NCBI GenBank assembly: GCA_965248685.1
Contig: CBDFKC010000003.1
Coordinates: forward strand, 2,356,001 to 2,420,000
Length of the DNA: 64,000 nt
From: VYFG01 sp965248685
GTDB taxonomy: Bacteria > Pseudomonadota > Gammaproteobacteria > Arenicellales > Poriferihabitantaceae
Reading direction: 5' to 3'
The position numbers were made by a program, and so were the translations under genes. The notes under the pieces are model-generated. The model searched no databases, was not told the DNA's origin, and was given only the letters and a program-made list of their open reading frames with translations. Every line of letters starts with the position of its first letter. Within the stretch, counting starts at the first letter, position 1. Below, piece after piece: positions 26,543 through 35,450 of the stretch.

Positions 26543-27502
26543 CTACCCTTTGTTCTTGAGGAATCTGTCGGCGTCCAGGGCAGCCATACACCCAGTGCCC
26601 GCAGAAGTCACCGCCTGGCGATAGATGTGATCCATCACATCCCCCGAGGCAAATACGCCGGGAATACTGGTCATGGTGGCGTCACCTGCGGTACCGCCCC
26701 GAGTAATCAGATAATTACCCTGCATATCCAATTGATCGACAAAAAGACTGGTGTTTGGGGTATGCCCGATGGCGATAAATACACCCATCAAATCAATATT
26801 TTTTTGCTGGTTATTTTTTTTGTTATGAATAACCATTCCGGTGACCCCGCTATCGTCTCCGACAACCTCCTGTAATTCACTGTCCCACTCAAATTCCACG
26901 TTGCCGCCGTTTTCAGTGGCCTTGGCCATCAGGTGGTCAATCAAAATTGCCTCTGCACGCAGCTCATCGCGCCGATGAACCAAGGTAACCTTGGATGCCA
27001 GGTTAGACAGGTAAAGCGCTTCCTCGACCGCCGTATTGCCGCCGCCAATGACCGCGACTTCCTGATTTCGATAGAAAAACCCGTCGCAAGTGGCGCAGGC
27101 CGAAACGCCCTTGCCTTTGAATGCCTCCTCGGAGGGGAGTCCCAGGTATTTGGCCGATGCGCCAGTGGCAATGATTAACGCATCGCAGGTATACATACCG
27201 CTGTCTCCTTCTAAACGAAATGGTTTCTCGGTTACCTGGGCGGTATGGATATGATCGAATATAATTTCGGTGTCGAAGCGTTCTGCGTGTTTCTGCATTC
27301 GCACCATTAATTCGGGTCCCTGAACACCATCAGGATCCCCCGGCCAGTTATCTACGTCGGTAGTTGTAGTAAGCTGTCCTCCCTGTTCAATCCCGGTAAT
27401 CAGGACAGGTTTCAGATTTGCCCTGGCGGCGTAAACTGCCGCAGAATATCCAGCCGGGCCGGAACCCAGGATAAGCAGGCTAGCGTGTTTTGAGTTTGAC
27501 AT
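26543..27502 (-). CDS. trxB: Thioredoxin reductase TrxB
   Basis: TrxB reduces thioredoxin with NADPH through FAD and a redox disulfide. The 319-residue product has the FAD motif GSGPAGYSAAVYAARANL at 13-30, the redox pair C136-A-T-C139 (VSACATCDGFFY), the NADPH motif GGGNTAVEEALYL and the closing GVFASGDVMDHIYRQA. The length matches the family (about 320). I chose the ATG at 27502; an in-frame TTG at 27511 adds three residues and is less likely. It reads in the same direction as smr and probably shares its transcript. Confidence 0.97.
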   Translation of the reverse strand: MSNSKHASLLILGSGPAGYSAAVYAARANLKPVLITGIEQGGQLTTTTDVDNWPGDPDGVQGPELMVRMQKHAERFDTEIIFDHIHTAQVTEKPFRLEGDSGMYTCDALIIATGASAKYLGLPSEEAFKGKGVSACATCDGFFYRNQEVAVIGGGNTAVEEALYLSNLASKVTLVHRRDELRAEAILIDHLMAKATENGGNVEFEWDSELQEVVGDDSGVTGMVIHNKKNNQQKNIDLMGVFIAIGHTPNTSLFVDQLDMQGNYLITRGGTAGDATMTSIPGVFASGDVMDHIYRQAVTSAGTGCMAALDADRFLKNKG

Positions 27503-27651
27503 GGAGTGCAAATTGAAGGTTGAAAACGAATTCGACTAGGACCGGAAAGGTTGGATTTCAAATCCATCCAGGTAACCACAATCTATTTTACTGGACTGCA
27601 ATTTATCGCGTACTATACGAACATTATTAATAATAGAAGTTGCGAATTATA

Positions 27652-28599
27652 ATGCGAGGAGCGTCTCAAAAACGAGTGCTGGTTACCGGAGGGGCGGGTT
27701 TTCTTGGTTCTCATTTATGCGAGAAATTGCTGGAACTCGGTCACGAAGTTCTTTGCGTCGATAATCTTTATACGGGTTCCAAGTCGAACATTATTCGCTT
27801 GCTGGATAATCCATGGTTTGAATTTATGCGGCACGATGTTACTTTTCCGCTATACGTTGAGGTGGATGAAATATATAACCTGGCCTGTCCCGCATCTCCA
27901 GTTCATTACCAATATGATCCAGTTCAAACTACCAAAACCAGTGTTCATGGTGCGATTAATATGCTGGGAATGGCCAAGCGAGTCGGTGCAAAAATCCTGC
28001 AGGCCTCCACCAGCGAGGTGTATGGGGATCCCGAGGTACACCCCCAGGCCGAGACCTACTGGGGACACGTCAATACCATCGGTCCGAGGGCGTGTTACGA
28101 TGAAGGAAAGCGCTGTGCTGAAACACTCTTTTTTGACTACTATCGCCAGTACCAGCTGAAAATTAAAGTCGTACGTATCTTCAATACCTATGGTCCCAGG
28201 ATGGATCCGGGGGATGGTAGGGTAGTGTCGAATTTTATCGTGCAGGCGCTCAAGGGAGAACCGATCACAATTTACGGGGATGGCAGTCAAACCCGGTCTT
28301 TTTGTTATGTTTCCGACATGATTGATGCATTTATTCGCATTATGGAAACCGAAGACGGCTTTACTGGACCGGTAAATTTGGGTAATCCGGATGAATTTAC
28401 CATCAAGCAGTTGGCCGAGAAAGTAATCACCATGACCGGATCAAGATCCGAATTAGTCAATTTGCCGCTACCCCAGGACGATCCTACCCAGCGCTGCCCA
28501 AATATCGGAATGGCCCGGGAAAACCTTGGCTGGGAACCCCTGGTCAAGCTTGAACAGGGGCTCGAGCAAACCATCGAGTGGTTTGCCGCCAACATTTGA
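27652..28599 (+). CDS. UDP-glucuronate decarboxylase (UDP-xylose synthase)
   Basis: This extended SDR enzyme makes UDP-xylose from UDP-glucuronate for surface polysaccharides. The 315-residue product has the NAD motif VTGGAGFLGSHL at 11-22, the UXS-typical NLACPASPVHYQYDP, the STSEVYGDPEVHPQ motif, catalytic Y149/K153 in GPRACYDEGKRCAE and the RIFNTYGPRMDPGDGRVVSN motif. These match UXS rather than GalE or RmlB. The ATG at 27652 is preferred over a TTG at 27640. It is followed by asnB at 18 bp and begins a short polysaccharide block. No UDP-glucose dehydrogenase is in the window. Confidence 0.92.
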   Translation: MRGASQKRVLVTGGAGFLGSHLCEKLLELGHEVLCVDNLYTGSKSNIIRLLDNPWFEFMRHDVTFPLYVEVDEIYNLACPASPVHYQYDPVQTTKTSVHGAINMLGMAKRVGAKILQASTSEVYGDPEVHPQAETYWGHVNTIGPRACYDEGKRCAETLFFDYYRQYQLKIKVVRIFNTYGPRMDPGDGRVVSNFIVQALKGEPITIYGDGSQTRSFCYVSDMIDAFIRIMETEDGFTGPVNLGNPDEFTIKQLAEKVITMTGSRSELVNLPLPQDDPTQRCPNIGMARENLGWEPLVKLEQGLEQTIEWFAANI

Positions 28600-28617
28600 T
28601 TTCTACGTTGGGACTAC

Positions 28618-30441
28618 ATGTGCGGCATCGCCGGAATTTATAAATTTATCGGTGGGTCCAGTGACGGCGTTGACCGCGATGCCCTGATCAGAATACGGGA
28701 TCATATGAGGCTGCGGGGGCCGGATGATGCCGGCGTCTGGTTTTCACCGGATAACCGTATCGGACTGGCCCACAGGCGACTAGCGATCATTGCCCCCGGC
28801 CCTGCCGGTCATCAACCGATGCAGAGCACATTCGGCGACCAGGTGATCAGCTTCAATGGTGAAATATACAACTATCGCGCCTTGCAGGAGGTTGTCAGAG
28901 ACCATGGCTACCACCTGAAGACCGATTCTGATACCGAAGTTTTGCTGGCCTTATACCACTTGTTTGGTGCGGATATGCTATGCCGATTACGCGGAATGTA
29001 TTCGTTTGGGATCTGGGATCAACAAAGACAGGGGTTGTTTCTGGCGCGAGATCCCTATGGGATTAAACCGCTGTTTTATTCTGCCACAGCAGCAGAATTT
29101 CGCTTTGCTTCCCAGGTTAAAGCGCTGGTGAACGGCGGCAGTATTTCGAAAGAACTGTCTATTCGAGCGGAAGCAAGTTTTTTACTCACCGGCTCGATTA
29201 TGGAGCCCGACGCGCTATACGATGATATTCAAATGCTTGAGGCGGGGCACAGTTTGTGGGTTGATCAACGGGGTGTTGGTCAGCCATCTCAACATCAGAA
29301 CATAACCCAACTGTTCGATCATCCCGTTCACCAGCAGGTTGATTCTGCTGATTCCAACTTAGTGGTCCGCGAGGCGTTGTTCGATTCAGTCAAGCACCAT
29401 TTGGTGGCAGACGTTGCGGTCGGCACCTTTTTGTCGGCGGGAATTGACTCGGGCGCGATTACCACGCTGGCGACGGACGTATTGGACAATCCAGTTCATA
29501 CCGTGACCATCGGCTTCGAAGAATATCTTGGAACCAACGACGACGAAACGGCTTTAGCAGCCCAAGTAGCAATCGGGCTGAGCACCGAACATTGTCGGCG
29601 GGTAGTGACCCAGGTGGAATTTGAACAGGATATCGACCATATACTGAATGCAATGGATCAGCCGTCCATCGACGGCCTGAATACTTGGTTTGTCAGCAAA
29701 GCTGCTGCAGAGCGGGGTTTAACGGTAATGTTGTCCGGACTGGGGGGCGATGAGTTGTTTGGTGGGTATCCTTCATTCAAGGACATTCCACACTGGAATA
29801 GTCGATTCGCTTTTCTCAAGAAATTCCCATTGGTTGATAAAATAAGCCGATCCATGGCCAACTCGTTACGGTTTCTGCCAGTATCTCCAAAAATATTTGG
29901 TATGGCTGGCTATGCTCATTCTCTCGAAGGTGCCTATCTACTGCGCCGTGGGCTTTATATGCCCTGGGAATTAGACCAGATCATGGGGCAGGAGCGCGCC
30001 GCTGCGGCTCTGGAATCCCTGAATATTCCAGCAATTTTGGATGTGGGATTAAAAGGTAATAGTGTCTATCAACAGATTGCGGCTATGGAAAGTAAATTTT
30101 ATCTGCGAAATCAGTTGTTACGGGATACCGATTGGGCGTCGATGGCGCATTCTCTGGAAATCCGAACTCCCTTGGTAGATTCCGTTCTGAGCGCAAAATT
30201 GGCCCCGGTAGTTGCAACCATGCCGGGCAAACACTGGTTGGGCCAGTCGTTGCCCCAGGCGCTACCTGCCCAGGTAATGAGTCGTCCCAAGACAGGGTTT
30301 ACCACGCCGGTAGGTAGTTGGCTGATGCAGAGTAAATCCCTTGATCAGTGGCGCAGGTTCCCGTGGCTTGGATACGGCCATGTCCATTGGTCTCGGCGCT
30401 ACGCCAGTTGCCTCCATCAGATTATTTTTGCCAACGGGTGA
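28618..30441 (+). CDS. asnB: Asparagine synthase (glutamine-hydrolysing)-type amidotransferase
   Basis: The 607-residue product has the class II glutaminase with nucleophile Cys2 (MCGIAGIYKF) and RLAIIAPGPAGHQPM and SFNGEIYNY motifs. The ATP-binding synthetase half carries the P-loop-like S273-A-G-I-D-S278, where SGGLDS is usual, and GLGGDELFGGYPSF later. Such genes often sit in polysaccharide clusters, where they may amidate a sugar acid such as a uronate rather than make asparagine. The UDP-xylose synthase just upstream and the glycosyltransferase downstream fit that use. The name asnB is by family and does not prove the substrate. Confidence 0.88.
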   Translation: MCGIAGIYKFIGGSSDGVDRDALIRIRDHMRLRGPDDAGVWFSPDNRIGLAHRRLAIIAPGPAGHQPMQSTFGDQVISFNGEIYNYRALQEVVRDHGYHLKTDSDTEVLLALYHLFGADMLCRLRGMYSFGIWDQQRQGLFLARDPYGIKPLFYSATAAEFRFASQVKALVNGGSISKELSIRAEASFLLTGSIMEPDALYDDIQMLEAGHSLWVDQRGVGQPSQHQNITQLFDHPVHQQVDSADSNLVVREALFDSVKHHLVADVAVGTFLSAGIDSGAITTLATDVLDNPVHTVTIGFEEYLGTNDDETALAAQVAIGLSTEHCRRVVTQVEFEQDIDHILNAMDQPSIDGLNTWFVSKAAAERGLTVMLSGLGGDELFGGYPSFKDIPHWNSRFAFLKKFPLVDKISRSMANSLRFLPVSPKIFGMAGYAHSLEGAYLLRRGLYMPWELDQIMGQERAAAALESLNIPAILDVGLKGNSVYQQIAAMESKFYLRNQLLRDTDWASMAHSLEIRTPLVDSVLSAKLAPVVATMPGKHWLGQSLPQALPAQVMSRPKTGFTTPVGSWLMQSKSLDQWRRFPWLGYGHVHWSRRYASCLHQIIFANG

Positions 30442-30451
30442 TTCGGCACAC

Positions 30452-31567
30452 CTATTGCGTCATAACTACATTCTGAATCGATCGGGAAAAGCGCTCCAGC
30501 GAAAAGTGGGTCAATTCATCGGGAACCTGATTAGGCTTGGTCAACGCTGTATTAATTGCACTAGTCAATTGGATGGGATCATCAGGATCCACAAGCTCAC
30601 CAAGACGCCCCCCAAGTAATGCTTCGTGACTGCCATCGAGGGTGCTGCCAACTACCGGCAAACCGCAGGCCATGGCCTCAAGAAAAACATAACCAAATCC
30701 TTCCAAACGGCTCGGCATAATATACGCATCAGCCAACCGGTAGTGATCCACTTTCTCCGATTCGCCAATCTCTCCGGTAAATATTACTTTGTCCAGTACA
30801 CCCACTTCCCGGGCGAGGTCCTGGAGGCGAGGCTGGTCATCCCCGCTACCAACAATCAGGTAATGCAATTGTGGATGAGAATCGTGTAGCCCGGGTAGCA
30901 GGTTAATGACTTGGTCAAATCCTTTGGCCCTTTCATCTGCAGACAGTCGTCCCAGGGTCATGATGACGGGCTGATCATCAACGCCATATCGTTGTTGCAG
31001 GTATGCCGGGCGTGGACCTGGACTATAGCCCTGAAAATCCATGGCATTGGGTATAACCGAGGCTTTATCCGGATCGTATCCCGACCACTGAATAAATCTG
31101 GAGCGGGTTACCGCGGACACACTGACGACATGATTTACCTGACGCAATGTCCAGGGAAAGAAGCGGGGTGGACGGGTCCAGGCTTCGAACCCATGGGTGA
31201 TAAGAATGAGTCGTCCCCTGTTCAACCGAGATAGGACCGCTGCCGCTGGTAATAGGTTGATGTGCTCGGTGATTATGACGTCCCAGGACCTGGAAAATAC
31301 GCCGATACGGAGTAATGCCCTTAGATATCCGAAAGGGCGAGCTAACGCTTTATGGTGATATGCCAGTTTGGCCGGCAGAATTTCAGTGGTATCCGCATTT
31401 TCGAACTCCTCGTTCAGTGGCCGGACCCGGGGTATTGCGTGGACCTGGTCGATTTGACCGCATTGACAAAGTGCGTTTAACAGATGCCGACAATGTAAAG
31501 CGATCCCGCCGCGGCCACCAAATCCATCTGTCACCAGGCACAAAACTCGAATGCCCGGTGTATTCAT
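30452..31567 (-). CDS. Family 4 glycosyltransferase
   Basis: The 371-residue product has a GT-B fold. The C-terminal domain begins IMTLGRLSADERAKGFDQVI and carries the donor-binding region PSRLEGFGYVFLEAMACGLP with the E-x7-E motif. It should transfer a sugar from a nucleotide-sugar donor during polysaccharide or lipopolysaccharide synthesis. The N-terminus (RVLCLVTDGFGGRGGIALHC) is typical of GT4. It converges with asnB (10-bp gap) and reads in the same direction as sat. Donor and acceptor are unknown. Confidence 0.9.
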   Translation of the reverse strand: MNTPGIRVLCLVTDGFGGRGGIALHCRHLLNALCQCGQIDQVHAIPRVRPLNEEFENADTTEILPAKLAYHHKALARPFGYLRALLRIGVFSRSWDVIITEHINLLPAAAVLSRLNRGRLILITHGFEAWTRPPRFFPWTLRQVNHVVSVSAVTRSRFIQWSGYDPDKASVIPNAMDFQGYSPGPRPAYLQQRYGVDDQPVIMTLGRLSADERAKGFDQVINLLPGLHDSHPQLHYLIVGSGDDQPRLQDLAREVGVLDKVIFTGEIGESEKVDHYRLADAYIMPSRLEGFGYVFLEAMACGLPVVGSTLDGSHEALLGGRLGELVDPDDPIQLTSAINTALTKPNQVPDELTHFSLERFSRSIQNVVMTQ

Positions 31568-31580
31568 GTTTGCCGGTAAA

Positions 31581-32765
31581 TTACAGGGATTGGTAATAAT
31601 CCATTAATATTTGTGCAACCTCGGGACGAGAAAATTCCGCTGGGGGAGCGATCCCCTGTCCCAACATTTCCCGCACTTTGGTACCCGATAAAAGTACAAA
31701 ATCTTCCTTTGTGTGGTTGGGTGCCTCGCGCATCATTACAACCTTGTTCAATTTATTCGACCAGGCGGTGTGGTCTGCACGAAATATTTCTATCTCGAGG
31801 GCACCCGATGGAACCTCTTCATCGAAAATTGTCTGGGCATCGAAATCACCATAGTAATCCCCGACACCGGCATGATCCCGACCAATAATGAAGTGGGTAG
31901 CGCCCATGTTCTGGCGAAAAATGGCGTGGAGTACCGCCTCCCGGGGGCCTGCGTATAGCATGTCGAAACCATACCCGGTGATCATTACTGTATTGGGAGG
32001 AAAATATAGTTCAGCCATCTTTCTGATTGCGGCATCGCGCACATCAGCTGGAATATCACCCGGCTTGAGTTTCCCAAGTAACATATGAATAACGCAGCCA
32101 TCTGCTTCTACCCGTTCCATAGCAATTCTGCACAATTCCTCGTGGGCCAGATGCATGGGATTTCGGGTTTGGAACGCGACAATCTTGCTCCAGCCATTTT
32201 GCTCAATCGACTGGCGAATCTCCACCGCCGTGCGAAATGTATCGGCAAACTCGGTTTGAAAGTAACTGAAATTGAATACCTTAATGGATCCCGATAACAA
32301 TACCCGCCCCTGGGCATAAAACTCCGCCACACCGGGGTGGTCCGGGTCGGTAGTTCGATATATTTTTTCGCTGATAACGGACATTTCATCCTCGGTGAGA
32401 ACCTCCACGGCTTCCAGTTCGAGGGTGGCCAGAATCGGGTGTCCGGATACATTCGGGTCGTTCAACGCAATGGTTTTACCCGTTTCCAGCCCAACCGCAC
32501 TCTCCACCAAGCACATTACCGGTGTTGGCCAGAACAAACCGTCTGACGTATGCATGGTATTGGCAACGCTGAGCGTATCAAGCTTGTTCATATATCCGGT
32601 TAGCGGGTTAAAGTACCCTCCGGCGAGCATTACGGCATTGGCAGCGCTCGCCGAATTGATCAAAACAGAGGGCAAAGCCCCAGCCGCCCTGGTCAGAGCC
32701 TGGATATTGTCAGCATCTCCTACATATAGTGGATTCAGGGTGTCCGAACCATGCGGCTTTATCAT
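31581..32765 (-). CDS. sat: Sulfate adenylyltransferase (single-chain ATP sulfurylase, Sat)
   Basis: Sat converts sulfate and ATP to adenosine 5'-phosphosulfate, or the reverse in sulfur oxidisers. The 394-residue product has the N-terminal PUA-like domain and the catalytic motif Q199-T-R-N-P-M-H-L-A-H208, followed by the later motifs GRDHAGVGDYYG and MREAPNHTKEDFVLLSGTKVREML. This is the single-chain form, as opposed to the CysDN complex common in Gammaproteobacteria. No aprAB, cysC or cysH is in the window, so the direction of the reaction in vivo is open. It lies 13 bp upstream of the GT4 gene. Confidence 0.96.
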   Translation of the reverse strand: MIKPHGSDTLNPLYVGDADNIQALTRAAGALPSVLINSASAANAVMLAGGYFNPLTGYMNKLDTLSVANTMHTSDGLFWPTPVMCLVESAVGLETGKTIALNDPNVSGHPILATLELEAVEVLTEDEMSVISEKIYRTTDPDHPGVAEFYAQGRVLLSGSIKVFNFSYFQTEFADTFRTAVEIRQSIEQNGWSKIVAFQTRNPMHLAHEELCRIAMERVEADGCVIHMLLGKLKPGDIPADVRDAAIRKMAELYFPPNTVMITGYGFDMLYAGPREAVLHAIFRQNMGATHFIIGRDHAGVGDYYGDFDAQTIFDEEVPSGALEIEIFRADHTAWSNKLNKVVMMREAPNHTKEDFVLLSGTKVREMLGQGIAPPAEFSRPEVAQILMDYYQSL

Positions 32766-32830
32766 TAGATTGGTATTAAATTGGTTTCTAATTGGATTTA
32801 AGGCGTCTAATTGGGTGATGCAGAGGTTCT

Positions 32831-33889
32831 TTAGCTTTGACGGCGAGATCGAACCGCCTGAGCCAGGTTTTGCAGCATCGGTTTGGTGTCATCAAACCCG
32901 ATGCATGCATCGGTAATGCTCTGACCATAAACTTCAGCTACGCCATCGATCACGTCCTGCCGACCGGCAACGATATGGCTCTCGATCATGACCCCCATGA
33001 TACGTCTGTCACCAGCACCAACCTGGGCACATACATCGGCGCTGACGGATGCTTGATTCTCAGGAATTTTTTTACTGTTCGCATGACTGAAATCGATCAT
33101 TGCCTGGGGGCTGAGCCCAGCTCGATTCAATTTGTCACAGGCCAGTTCGACGTTTTCGGCGTCATAATTTGGTTCTTTTCCGCCACGAAGAATAATGTGG
33201 CAATAGGGATTACCCGTGGTGGTATAAATTGATGATTGCCCTTGCTTGGTGAGCGACAGGAATCGGTGGGGCTTGGCCGCGGATCTAATCCCATCAACCG
33301 CAATATCAAGATTACCATTGGTACCATTCTTCAACCCAACCGGGCAGGACAGGCCCGAAGTCATTTCACGGTGTAGCTGGCTTTCTGTAGTGCGGGCACC
33401 GATCGCGCCCCAGGAGATCAGGTCGGCAACGTACTGTGGTGTTATCAAATCAAGATATTCGGTTCCGGCAGGTATACCCATTTGATTCAAATCCAATAGT
33501 AACTGCCGCGCCATACGCAGCCCTTTGTTAATATCGAAACTTTCGTCAAGACCCGGGTCGTTTATCAGACCTTTCCAGCCTACCGTGGTCCGCGGTTTTT
33601 CGAAATATACCCGCATGACGATTAACAAGTCTTGTTGCAATTCTTGTTTTAATGGCAGTAAGCGGGCAGCATAATCGAGAGCGGCGGCGGTGTCGTGGAT
33701 CGAGCATGGTCCTACGATGACCAGTATCCGATCATCTGAACCCTGCAATATTTGTTGAATTTGTTCGCGGGTATCCAGAGTAGTGGCCGCGGCTTCCTCC
33801 GAAGCCGGTATTTCTTCGAATAACATCTGCGGGTTGATTACCGGAGATATGTCGGCTATTCGCAGATCGTCAGTTTTGATGGTTGTCAC
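32831..33889 (-). CDS. 3-deoxy-7-phosphoheptulonate (DAHP) synthase, class I (AroF/G/H type)
   Basis: DAHP synthase makes the first intermediate of the shikimate pathway from phosphoenolpyruvate and erythrose 4-phosphate. The 352-residue product has the class I motifs VIVGPCSIHD, MRVYFEKPRTTVGWKGLIND and IGARTTESQLHREMTSGLS. It also has the metal-binding MIDFSHANSKK and GVMIESHI motifs. The length is that of E. coli AroF/G/H (350-356). The feedback specificity (Phe, Tyr or Trp) cannot be assigned by eye. The start is a GTG at 33889. Confidence 0.95.
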   Translation of the reverse strand: MTTIKTDDLRIADISPVINPQMLFEEIPASEEAAATTLDTREQIQQILQGSDDRILVIVGPCSIHDTAAALDYAARLLPLKQELQQDLLIVMRVYFEKPRTTVGWKGLINDPGLDESFDINKGLRMARQLLLDLNQMGIPAGTEYLDLITPQYVADLISWGAIGARTTESQLHREMTSGLSCPVGLKNGTNGNLDIAVDGIRSAAKPHRFLSLTKQGQSSIYTTTGNPYCHIILRGGKEPNYDAENVELACDKLNRAGLSPQAMIDFSHANSKKIPENQASVSADVCAQVGAGDRRIMGVMIESHIVAGRQDVIDGVAEVYGQSITDACIGFDDTKPMLQNLAQAVRSRRQS

Positions 33890-34200
33890 GTCAATTTGGT
33901 AAGATGTAAAACAGAGGCTGGATTGTACGGGTAACCTTTGCGAGTGTTAAGGTTTGCCCGGCAAAAATCTGTCTATGGCCGAATAAGTCCCGCAGGAGAA
34001 AAATCCCGGTAAATGGGCCATAAAAATTTTGTCCGAATACCTGTTTTAGTATATAAAATGATTTTGACCCGGGATTAATAAACAACTATAATCCGCCGTC
34101 ATTTTTGGGGTAGGTCCTTTAATCGATGGCCTCATAGCTCGGATTGGCAAAGTCGCCATTTTGGTAGCGCCCACTATCCAGATTTTAGAAAGAGGAAATC
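33890..34200. other. 311-bp intergenic region between DAHP synthase and rpmF
   Basis: It contains the strong rpmF promoter (34064-34092) and about 100 nt of leader. The yceD gene that usually precedes rpmF is not here in any frame. No tRNA or terminator is seen. Confidence 0.6.
34064..34092 (+). promoter_or_regulatory. Sigma-70 promoter for rpmF-plsX
   Basis: TTGACC (34064-34069) and TATAAT (34087-34092) are separated by 17 bp, which is one mismatch from consensus with ideal spacing. Transcription would start near 34099, about 100 nt before the rpmF ATG. Confidence 0.8.
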
Positions 34201-34383
34201 ATGGCCGTTCAGAAATCACGTAAAACACCTTCGAGGCGAGGCATGCGTCGTTCCCATGACAGTCTGTCTTCGCCAACCCTGTCCATTGACGCGATAACTG
34301 GCGAGCTCCACCGTCGTCATCACATTACCCCGGATGGCTATTATCGTGGCAAAAAGGTCGTCGCAACCCGTTCTGCCGATTAG
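34201..34383 (+). CDS. rpmF: Ribosomal protein bL32
   Basis: The 60-residue basic protein starts MAVQKSRKTPSRRGMRRSHD, and its second half has LHRRHHITPDGYYRGKKV, as in bL32 of Gammaproteobacteria. It belongs to the large ribosomal subunit. It lacks the four zinc Cys residues of the other L32 form. AGAGGA just before the ATG is a good ribosome-binding site. It is followed at 54 bp by plsX, the usual pairing. Confidence 0.97.
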   Translation: MAVQKSRKTPSRRGMRRSHDSLSSPTLSIDAITGELHRRHHITPDGYYRGKKVVATRSAD

Positions 34384-34391
34384 GAAGCACC

Positions 34392-34424
34392 CTATCTCTG
34401 AATAGAGATAGCGGGCATTCCCGC
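34392..34424 (+). promoter_or_regulatory. Two back-to-back perfect hairpins in the rpmF-plsX spacer
   Basis: The first hairpin has an 8-bp stem CTATCTCT/AGAGATAG with a GAAT loop (34392-34411). The second has a 5-bp stem GCGGG/CCCGC with a CATT loop (34411-34424). They sit 14 nt before the plsX start, which has no clear Shine-Dalgarno. No T-run follows, so this is not a standard terminator. It may be a processing site, an mRNA stabiliser or a translational control element. Confidence 0.6.
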
Positions 34425-34437
34425 AAACACAGCGCAA

Positions 34438-35436
34438 ATGATAACCCTGTCGGTGGATGCTATGGGAGGAGACCATGGTCTCGACTCCACTGTTCCCGCC
34501 AGTATCCGGATCGTTGATACCAATCCGGATATAAGAATTATCCTGGTGGGAGACCAGAGTCAGATATGCAACCGTCTGGGTGACCGGCTCGAATCGGGAA
34601 GACTCGAGGTCCATGGTGCCAGCGAGATTGTGGCAATGGATGATGCCCCTGCATTTGCCTTGCGCAAGAAAAAAGATTCTTCGATGCGAGTTGCTATTAA
34701 CCTGGTGGAGCAAGGGGAAGCGAACGCCTGTATCAGCTCCGGAAATACCGGGGCACTCATGGCAACCGCCAGGTTTGTATTAAAAACCATACCGGGTATT
34801 GGACGTCCGGCGATTTGCGCAGCTCTTCCCAAGTTAAAAGGTCACACCCATATGCTGGATCTGGGTGCTAATATCGATAGTCCGCCAGAAATATTACTGC
34901 AGTTTGGATTTATGGGAACCGAACTGATTCGGTGTCTGGAAGGAGTTGATCGACCGACAGTGGCGTTGCTCAATATTGGCGTTGAAGAAATGAAAGGCAA
35001 TAGCACGGTGAAGGCTGCTGCTGAGCTGTTTCGAAATAGTGGCCTCAACTATCAGGGGTTCGCTGAACCCGACGAAATATACCTCGGAAATATTGATCTG
35101 ATTGTGTGTGATGGGTTCGTCGGTAATATTGCTTTAAAAGCCAGCGAAGGCGTGGCCCAAATGATAATGGGAACGGTTAAAGAGGAGTTTAACCGAAGCC
35201 TGTTGGCTAAAGCTTCTGGCCTGTTTGCCAGTCCGGTCCTTGGGTCAATTCGCGAGCGGCTTGATCATAGGCGCTACAATGGTGCAAGCCTGCTTGGCCT
35301 ACGTGGCACGGTTGTCAAGTCTCATGGTGGGTCAGATCAGTTGGGATTCCAATATGCGATTGAAGTTGCGATCGAAGAAGTCCGCAAAAACCTTATTTCC
35401 CAAATAGAAAATTCACTGACAGCAGTCCAGGATTAA
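34438..35436 (+). CDS. plsX: Phosphate acyltransferase PlsX
   Basis: PlsX makes acyl-phosphate from acyl-ACP, feeding PlsY for phospholipid synthesis at the inner membrane. The 332-residue product has the opening ITLSVDAMGGDHGLDSTVPA, then INLVEQGEANACISSGNTGA and VCDGFVGNIALKASEG, all family hallmarks. The length is normal. The gene lies between rpmF and fabH as in most Gammaproteobacteria. No Shine-Dalgarno is visible before the ATG, and two hairpins lie directly upstream. Confidence 0.97.
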   Translation: MITLSVDAMGGDHGLDSTVPASIRIVDTNPDIRIILVGDQSQICNRLGDRLESGRLEVHGASEIVAMDDAPAFALRKKKDSSMRVAINLVEQGEANACISSGNTGALMATARFVLKTIPGIGRPAICAALPKLKGHTHMLDLGANIDSPPEILLQFGFMGTELIRCLEGVDRPTVALLNIGVEEMKGNSTVKAAAELFRNSGLNYQGFAEPDEIYLGNIDLIVCDGFVGNIALKASEGVAQMIMGTVKEEFNRSLLAKASGLFASPVLGSIRERLDHRRYNGASLLGLRGTVVKSHGGSDQLGFQYAIEVAIEEVRKNLISQIENSLTAVQD

Positions 35437-35450
35437 GTTACGCTTGGGTG

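Noticed and set aside
33891..34085. A 64-codon minus-strand frame upstream of DAHP synthase as yceD or a leader peptide
   Set aside because: It runs against the rpmF direction and has no YceD motifs; it overlaps the rpmF promoter.
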